Below are positions 48,535 to 57,221 of a stretch of DNA of 64,000 bases, piece after piece. The notes under the pieces are model-generated. The model saw only the letters and a program-made list of their open reading frames with translations, was not told the DNA's origin and searched no databases. The DNA comes from Lewinellaceae bacterium. Lineage in GTDB: Bacteria; Bacteroidota; Bacteroidia; Chitinophagales; Saprospiraceae. The stretch covers positions 480,001 to 544,000 of the forward strand of contig JACJYP010000001.1 of assembly GCA_020636045.1 (NCBI GenBank), in the 5' to 3' direction. Position numbers and translations under genes: made by a program. Positions within the stretch are counted from its first letter, which is position 1. The number at the start of each line of letters is the position of its first letter.

Positions 48535-49710
48535 ATGCAAGAAGCATATATCATTGCCGGATACCGTTCGGCCGTAGGCAAAGCCGGTAAAGGTGGTTTT
48601 AAATCGTACCGGCCCGATGATCTGGCCATTGATGTGATCAAACAGTTGCTGGCCCAGGTTCCCCAGCTCGACCCGAAAATGGTGGATGACTGTATCGTCG
48701 GGTGTGCCAACCCGGAAGGAGAACAGGGCCTTCAGATCGGGCGGCTGATCTCGGTTCGGGCGCTCGGCAAGGACGTGCCGGGTATGACCGTGAACCGCTA
48801 TTGCGCGTCAGGTCTGGAGACCATTAGTATTGCGGTCGCTAAAATTCGCGCAGGCATGGGCGAGTGCTACATCGCCGGAGGTGCGGAAAGCATGTCCCTG
48901 ATCCCGATGACGGGATACAAACTTGCGCCGAATTACAATATCGCGGCGAATACCCCCGACTATCTGGTAGGCATGGGACTTACTGCCGAGGCTGTGGCGG
49001 AGAAGTGGAAAATATCACGAGAAGATGCCGATGCTTTTTCTTTGCGTTCACATCAGCGCGCCGCCGCTGCTATTGATGCCGGTAAATTCAAAGATGAAAT
49101 CGTGCCGGTAGAAGTGCCGGAAGTGTGGGTTGAAAACGACAAGCGAAAGGAATCGGTACACACCGTCGATACGGATGAAGGCGTCCGCCGCGATACTTCT
49201 CTGGATGGCTTATCAAAATTGCGGCCTGTATTTGCCAATGGAGGCGTCGTTACGGCAGGCAATTCCTCCCAGACTTCCGACGGCGCCGCTTTTGTACTCG
49301 TCATGTCTGAATCGATGATGAAATCGCTCGGCCTGCAGCCGGTGGCGCGCCTAGCCGCATGCGCCGTTGCGGGTGTTGAGCCGCTTTATATGGGGATAGG
49401 CCCCTGTGCTGCCATTCCGAAAGCATTGAAACAGGCAGGCATGAAACTCGACAATATCGAGGCCGTCGAACTCAACGAAGCATTTGCGGCACAGGCGCTG
49501 GCGGTGATCAGGGAAGCGGGGCTGAATCCCGAACTGGTCAATGTGAACGGCGGGGCGATCGCATTGGGACACCCGCTTGGCTGCACCGGTGCAAAACTCA
49601 GTGTCCAGTTGCTCAACGAAATGCGTCGAAGCAATCAAAAGTATGGGATGGTAACAGCGTGTGTAGGAGGAGGCCAGGGGATTGCCGGTATTTATGAGCG
49701 ATTGAACTAA
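48535..49710 (+). CDS. fadA: Acetyl-CoA acyltransferase (3-ketoacyl-CoA thiolase)
   Basis: 391-residue thiolase for the last step of beta-oxidation (3-ketoacyl-CoA plus CoA to acetyl-CoA plus shortened acyl-CoA). Active-site residues are Cys90 (NRYCASGLE), His346 (GHPLGCTG) and Cys376 (CVGGGQG). The length equals that of Bacillus FadA (YusK). It is the second gene of the fadN-fadA unit and is closed by a strong terminator. Confidence 0.95.
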   Translation: MQEAYIIAGYRSAVGKAGKGGFKSYRPDDLAIDVIKQLLAQVPQLDPKMVDDCIVGCANPEGEQGLQIGRLISVRALGKDVPGMTVNRYCASGLETISIAVAKIRAGMGECYIAGGAESMSLIPMTGYKLAPNYNIAANTPDYLVGMGLTAEAVAEKWKISREDADAFSLRSHQRAAAAIDAGKFKDEIVPVEVPEVWVENDKRKESVHTVDTDEGVRRDTSLDGLSKLRPVFANGGVVTAGNSSQTSDGAAFVLVMSESMMKSLGLQPVARLAACAVAGVEPLYMGIGPCAAIPKALKQAGMKLDNIEAVELNEAFAAQALAVIREAGLNPELVNVNGGAIALGHPLGCTGAKLSVQLLNEMRRSNQKYGMVTACVGGGQGIAGIYERLN

Positions 49711-49737
49711 GGTATTATCACGTCAGAAAATAATTTT

Positions 49738-49784
49738 CGGGCTGACTTCGCAAGATGTGTCGAAGTCAGCCCGTTTGATTTTTC
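49738..49784 (+). terminator. Terminator of fadN-fadA
   Basis: Perfect 12-13 bp stem, gggctgacttcg (49739-49750) with cgaagtcagccc (49761-49772), loop of 10 nt, followed by gtttgattttt. Confidence 0.92.
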
Positions 49785-49791
49785 GGCATAG

Positions 49792-49799
49792 TAATTTTG
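49792..49799 (+). promoter_or_regulatory. -7 promoter element for the OmpA/PD40 gene
   Basis: TAATTTTG, an exact TAnnTTTG match, 14 bp before the ATG at 49814 and just after the fad terminator. Confidence 0.5.
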
Positions 49800-49813
49800 C
49801 CGCAAAGCTAAAT

Positions 49814-51421
49814 ATGAAGATACCTGCACTGTTTTTTTTATTGGCCTTTTTGCCCCGGGTGAATGGCCAGGATTTTAAGTTGGAGAAACTACCTGAGTTT
49901 ATCAACTCACAATTCGACGAGATCACACCGGTGCCGAACCGCGACGGGCAAACGCTTTTTTTTACAAGGGTCGGCTATCCGGAATTCGATCATACCTTAT
50001 ACATCGACAGTGTAGAACAATACGCAAGCCTGGGACCCGAGCGATACAGAAGCGTGCTGGCGGGTGTATATTCCCAAATGGCCGGCACCGACGTTTATAA
50101 TACGGAACGCTCTCCATATAATCAGGATGTATGGATCGCTTCCGGAGATTCAGTCGGAATGTTTACCAAGGTATCACATCCCTCTTTTCCTCTTAACAAT
50201 GCTCTTCCAAACAGTATCGTTACCATTACTCCCGATCCGAATGCTTACTATGTTGTCAATCAATTTGACCGAAGGGGGAATCTGGATCGCGGTTTTTCCA
50301 TTATTCGCCGCACCAGCGACAGCATAGGCTGGAGTTTCCCCGAGCCGGTCGAGATACGCGATTATTATACTATTACTTCCGATGTGAGCCTGACCATGAG
50401 TTTTGACGGGCAAGTCCTGATCCTTTCCGCTACGCGATTTGATTCCAAGGATATGGATTTATATGTCTGCTTCAGAGAGGGGAATAACAAGTGGAGTGCA
50501 CCTCAAAATCTTGGGATAACAGTTAATTCCGTCGGCAGGGAAACGACGCCTTTTCTTTCTGAAGACAATGTGACCTTGTTTTTTTCTTCGAATCGATCCG
50601 GCAACAGTGACATTTATATCTGCAGGCGCCTTGACGATACCTGGAAGAACTGGTCGGCGCCGTATCGCGCAGTCGAACCGATCAATTCCTTTGCCGACGA
50701 CAGTCAGCCATATTTTAATATGACCTCCGGGTATCTGTACTTCAGTTCGAAGCGCGACGGTAACAGCGATATTTTCAGGGTTCAAATCGCACCGCCGCAA
50801 CCCACGGAAATTGAAGTGATCGGGCGGGTGATCAACCGCAAGACAAAACAACCGATCCCGAATGCGCGGGTTAGATATGGTTCAGGAGACAGTGAAATGA
50901 GCACGATCAATACGCCCGACGGGCATTTCCGTTTGAAAATACCGAAGGGTGTGAAATTTGGATTTATACCAGAAAAGCCGGGCTTTACAGGTTCAGAGGA
51001 TACACTCTTTTTCCGGCGCGACCACTATTATTTCAACGACCACTACCTCGACCTGCCGATGGACCCCCTGGAGGTAAATGCCAAGATTATGTTGCGGCCG
51101 ATCTTCTTTCAACAGTCGAAGGCTGTCATATTGGAAAAATCATATCAGGAACTGGAATTCCTGGCGCAGACAATGAAGGAAAGTACCGGGCTTTTCATCA
51201 GGATCGAAGGCCACACCGACAACGTAGGAAAAGCCGAAGATCTGTTGCGGCTTTCTGAAGAACGGGCAGAAGCCATCAAGGAATTTCTTGTGAAGTCTGG
51301 CATTGCAGCAAAACGCATTGATACGAAAGGATACGGCCCAAAGTATCCTTTGAATGATAACAGTACAGACGAGTTGCGCGCACAAAACCGAAGGGTTGAA
51401 TTTGTGATCACAAAAAACTGA
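49814..51421 (+). CDS. OmpA-family protein with PD40 propeller and peptidoglycan-binding domain
   Basis: 535 residues from MKIPALFFLLAF; the frame from 49757 adds 19 residues that overlap the promoter. The signal peptide ends VNGQ. WD40-like PD40 repeats follow (for example FFSSNRSGNSDIYICRRL, YFSSKRDGNSDIFRV), about residues 25-330. A carboxypeptidase-regulatory-like beta sandwich spans about 345-410 (NRKTKQPIPNARVRY) and the C-terminal OmpA domain about 420-535 (EGHTDNVG, LSEERAEAIKEFL, NRRVEF), which binds diaminopimelate in peptidoglycan. The layout resembles SprE/PorE-like T9SS-associated anchors, but this is not established. Confidence 0.9.
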   Translation: MKIPALFFLLAFLPRVNGQDFKLEKLPEFINSQFDEITPVPNRDGQTLFFTRVGYPEFDHTLYIDSVEQYASLGPERYRSVLAGVYSQMAGTDVYNTERSPYNQDVWIASGDSVGMFTKVSHPSFPLNNALPNSIVTITPDPNAYYVVNQFDRRGNLDRGFSIIRRTSDSIGWSFPEPVEIRDYYTITSDVSLTMSFDGQVLILSATRFDSKDMDLYVCFREGNNKWSAPQNLGITVNSVGRETTPFLSEDNVTLFFSSNRSGNSDIYICRRLDDTWKNWSAPYRAVEPINSFADDSQPYFNMTSGYLYFSSKRDGNSDIFRVQIAPPQPTEIEVIGRVINRKTKQPIPNARVRYGSGDSEMSTINTPDGHFRLKIPKGVKFGFIPEKPGFTGSEDTLFFRRDHYYFNDHYLDLPMDPLEVNAKIMLRPIFFQQSKAVILEKSYQELEFLAQTMKESTGLFIRIEGHTDNVGKAEDLLRLSEERAEAIKEFLVKSGIAAKRIDTKGYGPKYPLNDNSTDELRAQNRRVEFVITKN

Positions 51422-51481
51422 TCTGATAAACTGACACTGCGGAGTACGAGACAGACTGCTTACTATTTCAAGGTACCCAAT

Positions 51482-52792
51482 ATGCATCTTTACAGTACCA
51501 ATAACCCCGGCGTACGCGTCACTTTTCAGGAGGCGCTTTTTAAAGGTTTGCCTGCGGATAAGGGTTTGTATATGCCCAGCGCGCTTCCGGTGCTTCCCGA
51601 AGATTTTATTCAGCGCCTGGAAAAATATTCATTTCAGGAGATCGCGTTCCGGATAGCAGAGCATCTGCTAATGGGAGAAATACCCGGGAATGCGCTGGAA
51701 GCGATCATTGAGCAAGCGGTCTCTTTCCCTGCGCCCCTGGTCGAACTTGACAGCAATACATTTATCCTGGAACTTTTCCACGGGCCATCCATGGCGTTCA
51801 AAGATTTTGGCGCGCGGTTTATGGCCCAGACAATGGCCTATTTCAATAAAGAAACGGATCGGGATCTTTATATTCTTGTGGCAACATCGGGTGATACGGG
51901 TGGCGCTGTCGCAGCGGGTTTTCACAACACCCCCGGCATACATGTGGTCATCCTCTACCCTTCCGGTAAAGTCAGCCCCTTGCAGGAAAAGCAGTTGACC
52001 ACCCTTGGCGGAAATGTAGCGGCATTGGAAGTGATGGGCACTTTTGATGATTGTCAGGCCTTGGTGAAACAGGCGTTTCTGGATGAAGACCTAAACACAG
52101 CCATGCGCTTGAGCTCTGCCAATAGTATTAATATTGCAAGGCTCATCCCCCAGTCATTCTATTATTTTGAAGCGTGGAAACAACTCCCCTATTACGATCT
52201 ACCGGTCGTGTTTTCTGTGCCTTCCGGCAATTTCGGGAACCTGACTGCCGGCCTTATGGCAAAAAAAATGGGGTTACCAGTAAGCCGTTTTCTCGCCGCA
52301 ACGAATGCGAATAAGGTCGTTCCAGAATACCTGGAGACCGGAAAGTACAATCCCCGCCCGTCTGTAAGAACAATTTCAAATGCTATGGACGTAGGCGCGC
52401 CGTCCAATTTTGCAAGAATGCAGGATTTGTATGGTTCCACGTGGAACGCTATGCGTGCCGATATCGCGGGGTTTTCGTTTTCAGATGAACAGACACGAGA
52501 TGCCATGCAGGCATTAGAAAAGAAAAACGGATACATGCTTGACCCTCACGGCGCGGTAGGATTTCTTGCCTTTAGAGAATATCAGAAACATGTTGAGCCC
52601 GTACAGGGTATAATTTTGGAAACGGCCCACCCGGCTAAATTCAGGGAAGATGTATCGCAAATATTCGGACATGAGATTGATTTGCCTCTGCGCCTTCTCG
52701 AACTTACAGACAAACAAAAGATATCGGTAGTGATCCCACCGGTGTATTCGGCCGTAAAAGATTGGTTGATGGAGTATTCAAAAGGACGATAA
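51482..52792 (+). CDS. thrC: Threonine synthase
   Basis: 436-residue PLP enzyme converting O-phosphohomoserine to threonine. Lys107 in AFKDFGARF holds the cofactor; SGDTGGAVAAGF and PSGNFGNLTAG are the phosphate-binding and family motifs. The N-terminus MHLYSTNNPGVRVTFQEAL is the usual Thr_synth_N domain. thrA and thrB are not adjacent. A parS-like palindrome lies within the coding sequence at 52433-52448 and another just after the stop. Confidence 0.95.
   Translation: MHLYSTNNPGVRVTFQEALFKGLPADKGLYMPSALPVLPEDFIQRLEKYSFQEIAFRIAEHLLMGEIPGNALEAIIEQAVSFPAPLVELDSNTFILELFHGPSMAFKDFGARFMAQTMAYFNKETDRDLYILVATSGDTGGAVAAGFHNTPGIHVVILYPSGKVSPLQEKQLTTLGGNVAALEVMGTFDDCQALVKQAFLDEDLNTAMRLSSANSINIARLIPQSFYYFEAWKQLPYYDLPVVFSVPSGNFGNLTAGLMAKKMGLPVSRFLAATNANKVVPEYLETGKYNPRPSVRTISNAMDVGAPSNFARMQDLYGSTWNAMRADIAGFSFSDEQTRDAMQALEKKNGYMLDPHGAVGFLAFREYQKHVEPVQGIILETAHPAKFREDVSQIFGHEIDLPLRLLELTDKQKISVVIPPVYSAVKDWLMEYSKGR
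52433..52448. promoter_or_regulatory. parS-like ParB-binding site 1 (inside thrC)
   Basis: GGTTCCACGTGGAACG is a perfect inner 14-bp palindrome that differs from the site at 52798 only in its outermost bases. It codes for part of YGSTWNA in ThrC. Confidence 0.65.
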
Positions 52793-52797
52793 ACCTG

Positions 52798-52813
52798 TGT
52801 TCCACGTGGAACA
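52798..52813. promoter_or_regulatory. parS-like ParB-binding site 2 (thrC 3' intergenic)
   Basis: TGTTCCACGTGGAACA is a perfect 16-bp palindrome and fits the bacterial parS consensus TGTTNCACGTGNAACA. It lies 6 bp after the thrC stop and 365 bp from site 1. parB is not in the window. Confidence 0.8.
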
Positions 52814-52925
52814 CAAGCGGCCTTTTGATCTGCCGAAAGCGTATGTAATCTTTCTCGCTACATTCATCTCACCAGCAGGATGGCTTTTTATCTTTGTTGC
52901 TGAACAGAACAAGCCTTTAATTTTT

Positions 52926-54080
52926 ATGAAACAGAAAATACGTATTGGTATGGTGGGTGGTGGAATAGGTGCATTTATCGGCGCCGTTCACCGCATGGCT
53001 GCGGCCCTGGATGGAGAAATTGAACTTGTTTGCGGCGCGTTTAGCAGCGATCCGGAGAAGTCAAAGAAGTCGGGCGCTGAATTGGGCCTCCCCCCTGAAC
53101 GCTGTTACGGCACTTTTCAGGAAATGATAAAAAGTGAAAAACGCCTGCGTCCGGATAAAAGAATGCACGCGGTGAGTATTGTGACCCCCAACCACCTTCA
53201 TTTTCCTCCCGCAAAAATGGCCTTGCAAAACGGCTTTCATGTTATATGCGACAAACCGCTTGCCTTTAATATGAAGGAGGCACTTGCTTTGGAAAAACTG
53301 GTAGAAGAAAGCGGGATGATCTTTGCGCTGACACATAATTACACAGGCTACCCGATGGTAAAACAGGCGCGACAAATGATCAAACACGGCGCTTTGGGCA
53401 CCATCAGAAAAGTGATAGTAGAGTATCCACAGGGCTGGCTCAGCACCGACCTGGAAGCATCAGGACAAAAGCAGGCGGCATGGAGAACAGATCCTTCCCG
53501 GAGTGGCATCGCCGGTGCAATGGGGGATATCGGCACGCATGCGGAAAACCTGGCGGAGTATATCACTGGCTTGCAGATCACTGAAATTTGCGCTGATATC
53601 AGCATCTTCGTTCCGGGTAGAAAACTCGATGATGATGGCAATGTGCTTCTGCATTTTGGCAATGGCGCCAAAGGAATATTACATGCCAGCCAGATATGCG
53701 CAGGTGAGGAAAATAACCTGAATATCCGTGTGTATGGGGAAAATGGCGGTCTCGAGTGGCGGCAAATGGAGCCGAATACACTGCTTGTAAAGTGGCTCGA
53801 CAAACCGGTACAAGTATACCGCACCGGCGGTGTTGGAGACTTATATCCGGAAGCACAGGCGCACACACGCATCCCGGCCGGACACCCTGAAGGCTATCTG
53901 GAGGCGTTCGCCAATATCTACAGAAACTTCGCAGTTTGCGTGCGTGCCCGGTTGGAAGGACGCGATCCCGACCCATTATATACCGATTTTCCCACGGTTA
54001 AGGATGGCGTTCGGGGCATGCGGTTTATCGAAAAAGTCATTGCCAGCGGAAAAAGCAAAAGTAAATGGGTACGTATGTAA
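52926..54080 (+). CDS. Gfo/Idh/MocA-family oxidoreductase
   Basis: 384 residues from MKQKIRIGMVGGG; the in-frame Met at 52797 would translate through the parS site and was rejected. The Rossmann fold GMVGGGIGAFIGAVH lies at about 8-22, and the family D-K-P motif is CDKPLAFN. The C-terminal half has the alpha/beta domain with WRTDPSRSGIAGAMGDIGTH and a conserved His, typical of enzymes that oxidise sugar-like or inositol-like alcohols with NAD(P). The substrate is not determined. No sugar kinase or transporter is adjacent. Confidence 0.92.
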   Translation: MKQKIRIGMVGGGIGAFIGAVHRMAAALDGEIELVCGAFSSDPEKSKKSGAELGLPPERCYGTFQEMIKSEKRLRPDKRMHAVSIVTPNHLHFPPAKMALQNGFHVICDKPLAFNMKEALALEKLVEESGMIFALTHNYTGYPMVKQARQMIKHGALGTIRKVIVEYPQGWLSTDLEASGQKQAAWRTDPSRSGIAGAMGDIGTHAENLAEYITGLQITEICADISIFVPGRKLDDDGNVLLHFGNGAKGILHASQICAGEENNLNIRVYGENGGLEWRQMEPNTLLVKWLDKPVQVYRTGGVGDLYPEAQAHTRIPAGHPEGYLEAFANIYRNFAVCVRARLEGRDPDPLYTDFPTVKDGVRGMRFIEKVIASGKSKSKWVRM

Positions 54081-54130
54081 GCCACTTTTTTCGCTCCTCA
54101 TTCTCAATCTAAACCACCACCTTTGCCGCC

Positions 54131-56101
54131 ATGCGGCTCTCCGTTATCATTGTCAATTACAACGTGCGCTACTTCCTCGAGCAGGCACTTTTGTCAGTCC
54201 GCAGGGCGATGCACGGTATTGACGGAGATGTGTGGGTCGTGGATAATAATTCCGTCGACGATTCGGTTCGCATGGTGCGGGAAAAGTTTCCGGAAGTGCG
54301 GCTTATCGTTAACCGGGATAATCCCGGATTTGCCATTGCCAACAATCAGGCGATCAGAGAGAGTAAAGGGGAATACGTATTATTACTCAATCCGGATACG
54401 CTGGTAGAAGAGGATACATTTCGGAAATGCCTGGCATTCATGGATGAGCACCCCGGTGCAGGGGCTTTGGGGGTGAAACTCATAGACGGGAGCGGGAAAT
54501 ACCTGCCGGAAAGCAAACGCGGCTTCCCTACCCCGTGGGTTGCGTTTTGTAAAACATTCGGCCTTTCTGCCATATTTCCTAAAAGCAAGGTTTTTAACCG
54601 GTACTATCTCGGGTTTCTCGACGAAAGTGAAACACACCGGATAGATGTACTGGTAGGTGCGTTTATGTTTATCCGGCGCAAGGCGCTCGATAAGGCCGGC
54701 TTGCTGGACGAAGCCTTTTTCATGTATGGTGAAGACATCGATCTGTCGTATCGCATTGTAAAGGCAGGATATCACAACTACTACTTTCCGGAAACCAAGA
54801 TCATCCATTACAAAGGGGAAAGCACCAAAAAGGGGAGCCTGAATTACGTTCGCACCTTTTATCAGGCGATGATCATTTTTACCCGGAAGCATTTCAGCGG
54901 TCGGCGCGCCAGTTTATTTGTTCTGATGCTGCAGGCTGCTATCTGGCTTCGCGCCGGAATTACCCTGCTCAGAAATATTTGGCTAAAATTGCGCCAGCCG
55001 CTGCTGGATGCGGTCGCGATCTATATTGGGCTGGTATTTTTAAAAAACTTTTGGGCAAATTACTATTATAAGGATCCTACCTGGTTCAAAACCAATGTTT
55101 TATGGTTCAATTTTCCACTGTACATCCTGATCTGGCTGGGTACGGTATGGCTCAACGGAGGCTATGACCAGCGATACGACCTGCGGCGCCTGGTTCGGGG
55201 TTTGAGCATCGGCACCCTGATACTGGCAGCCGTGTACGGATTCCTCGACCTTGATTACCGGCCATCCAGGGCGCTCGTTTTGATGGGCGCCGTTTGGGCG
55301 GTTGTATCTACCGTAGGCATTCGCGTCATTGCACACTTCATGGAATTTCGCAATTTCCGGATCGGCCGCGACCGTGTCAAAAACATGGTAATTGTAGGCT
55401 CCGGGGAAGAAAGTGCGCGGGTCATGTCGCTGCTCAATCAGGCCGGTGTAATGAAAAACTTTATCGGAACGGTGTTGCCCTCCCCCGGCCCGGCAGGCAT
55501 CACTCCGGGAGCAGATGCGAATATTCTGGGTGACGCGGCACAGTTGCACGAAATCGTTCGGATCTACAGGATCGACGAGCTGATCTTTTGTTCGAAGGAC
55601 ATGCTGGCACAGGATATCCTCAGCTGGATGACCCGGCTGGGCCCCTCGATCTCATACAAGATCGTTCCTGAAGAAAGCCTCAGCATTATCGGCAGCAGCA
55701 GTAAAGACGAACCGGGCGAATTATACACCATCAATATCCGCTACAACATCGCGCAACCGGGGCAACGGCGTAACAAACGGGTTTTCGACCTGCTGATGTG
55801 TCTCACGCTATTGATCGGTCTTCCTTTATGGTTGATCACTTCATCCCACCGGTGGACTTTACTTCGCAATGCCGGAGCAGTGCTGCTCGGACGCAAGACC
55901 TGGGTCGGATATGCACAACATGCCAGAGAAGGGGCGCTTCCGCCGCTCCCGCCAGGTGTTTTTTCTCATATTGACCGGCTTAAAGGGTTGAAAATCAATG
56001 AGAAAGCAAAAGAAAGGCTTGATTTTCTATATGCAAAAGACTGGAATGTATGGCGCGATCTGGAGATTATCACGGGCCAGTTATTGAGCATTTCCGGGTA
56101 A
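54131..56101 (+). CDS. GT2 glycosyltransferase fused to a degenerate polyprenyl glycosylphosphotransferase-like region
   Basis: 656 residues. Residues 1-240 are a GT2 domain of the rhamnosyl/WbbL type: SVIIVNYNVRYFLEQAL, VDNNSVDD, the NPDT divalent-metal motif at 87-90 and EDIDLSYR at 201-208. Residues 265-400 hold about four membrane helices. Residues 415-530 form a Rossmann-like CoA-binding domain (VIVGSGEESARVM), as in WbaP-type initiating transferases. Residues 549-656 begin with the membrane helix of that family (KRVFDLLMCLTLLIGLPLWL) but lack the GPVFF/KFRSM catalytic stretch. It is probably an envelope polysaccharide enzyme that works with lipid-linked glycans. Confidence 0.85.
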   Translation: MRLSVIIVNYNVRYFLEQALLSVRRAMHGIDGDVWVVDNNSVDDSVRMVREKFPEVRLIVNRDNPGFAIANNQAIRESKGEYVLLLNPDTLVEEDTFRKCLAFMDEHPGAGALGVKLIDGSGKYLPESKRGFPTPWVAFCKTFGLSAIFPKSKVFNRYYLGFLDESETHRIDVLVGAFMFIRRKALDKAGLLDEAFFMYGEDIDLSYRIVKAGYHNYYFPETKIIHYKGESTKKGSLNYVRTFYQAMIIFTRKHFSGRRASLFVLMLQAAIWLRAGITLLRNIWLKLRQPLLDAVAIYIGLVFLKNFWANYYYKDPTWFKTNVLWFNFPLYILIWLGTVWLNGGYDQRYDLRRLVRGLSIGTLILAAVYGFLDLDYRPSRALVLMGAVWAVVSTVGIRVIAHFMEFRNFRIGRDRVKNMVIVGSGEESARVMSLLNQAGVMKNFIGTVLPSPGPAGITPGADANILGDAAQLHEIVRIYRIDELIFCSKDMLAQDILSWMTRLGPSISYKIVPEESLSIIGSSSKDEPGELYTINIRYNIAQPGQRRNKRVFDLLMCLTLLIGLPLWLITSSHRWTLLRNAGAVLLGRKTWVGYAQHAREGALPPLPPGVFSHIDRLKGLKINEKAKERLDFLYAKDWNVWRDLEIITGQLLSISG

Positions 56102-56104
56102 GGG

Positions 56105-57199
56105 TTATTTCTGAGCCTTACCGGCCAGCCAAATCGCAATGCCCAGGAAAATGATGTTGGGAATCCACATTCCGAGCATAATAGGAACGGTGCCGCTGGA
56201 TGCAAATGAAACGGCGAATTTGGACAACAGAATAAATCCGGCGCCGATGCCGATGCCGACCGCCAGGTGAAGGCCCATGCCGCCGCGTACTTTGCGGCCG
56301 GCGATCGCAAGCCCGATGATGGTCAGGATGATATTGGTAAATGCATCCGCAGTGCGGCGGTGAAATTCAATTTCATATTGCCGGCTGTTGGAAAGCCCCC
56401 TGCTGCGGTCGCGGGCGATGGCATCGAGTAATTCCACCGTCGTCATTTCCTCATTCTGATTGTGATACCAGGTAAAATCTTCAGGCGCCAGGTTGATCGC
56501 GGTATCGAGCGGCGTATTGAACTTGCGGTAATCCTCGTGTAGTCCGTTAAAGTTGCGGATACTATAGCTGTTGAGCTGCCAGCGATTGGGTTCTCCTTTC
56601 CACGACGCATTGTCGGCTTCCAGGATGCTGACGATCCGGCTGCCGACAAACTTTTCCAGCCGTAGCCCACTTGCCGACTTGCTGTTTTTGTTATACCCCC
56701 TGATGAAAACCTTTGTGTCGGGAGCGACCAAAAAGTGTACGTTGGATGTTTTCCCTTTGTCCTGGCCGGTTGTCCACACATACGTACGCTCGAATAAAAG
56801 GCGTGATTTGTTGAATTCCGGGACGATAAAATGGTTCAGAAAAAAATGGAGCAGCGCAATAGCGCTACCTGCGATCAGATACGGCTGCAGGAGCCGCCTG
56901 AAACTGACACCGGCATTTAATATGGATAGTATTTCAGAGTTGAAAGCGAGGCGGGAGGTAAAAAAAACAACTGCGATCAGCGTATAGAGCGGCATCAACA
57001 AGCCCGCCATATGAAGGATGAATCCGCTGAAGTAATCGAAGACAATCTCGTACAGTGTGCAGGTTTTTTCAATAAATTGTTTTACTTTATCGCTGAAGTC
57101 GATCGCTACGGAAATGAGCGTACAGATCAGTAGAGAGAAAAAGAAGGTGGAAAAGTATTTCCGGATGATATAGTTGTCGAGGACCTTGAGCTTAAGCAT
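56105..57199 (-). CDS. LptF/LptG-family permease
   Basis: 364-residue inner-membrane subunit of the Lpt LPS exporter (YjgP/YjgQ family). TM1-TM3 occupy about 12-115, a periplasmic beta-jellyroll lies at about 130-265, and three C-terminal TM helices at about 285-360 (TNIILTIIGLAIAGRKVRGG). MLKLKVLDNYIIRKYFSTF is the conserved N-terminus. It could be LptF or LptG; with one copy here I do not choose. It starts 22 bp after gldE and closes the fabF-to-lpt gene run. Confidence 0.9.
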   Translation of the reverse strand: MLKLKVLDNYIIRKYFSTFFFSLLICTLISVAIDFSDKVKQFIEKTCTLYEIVFDYFSGFILHMAGLLMPLYTLIAVVFFTSRLAFNSEILSILNAGVSFRRLLQPYLIAGSAIALLHFFLNHFIVPEFNKSRLLFERTYVWTTGQDKGKTSNVHFLVAPDTKVFIRGYNKNSKSASGLRLEKFVGSRIVSILEADNASWKGEPNRWQLNSYSIRNFNGLHEDYRKFNTPLDTAINLAPEDFTWYHNQNEEMTTVELLDAIARDRSRGLSNSRQYEIEFHRRTADAFTNIILTIIGLAIAGRKVRGGMGLHLAVGIGIGAGFILLSKFAVSFASSGTVPIMLGMWIPNIIFLGIAIWLAGKAQK

Positions 57200-57221
57200 A
57201 TCAGAAACATTGATCGTCGCA

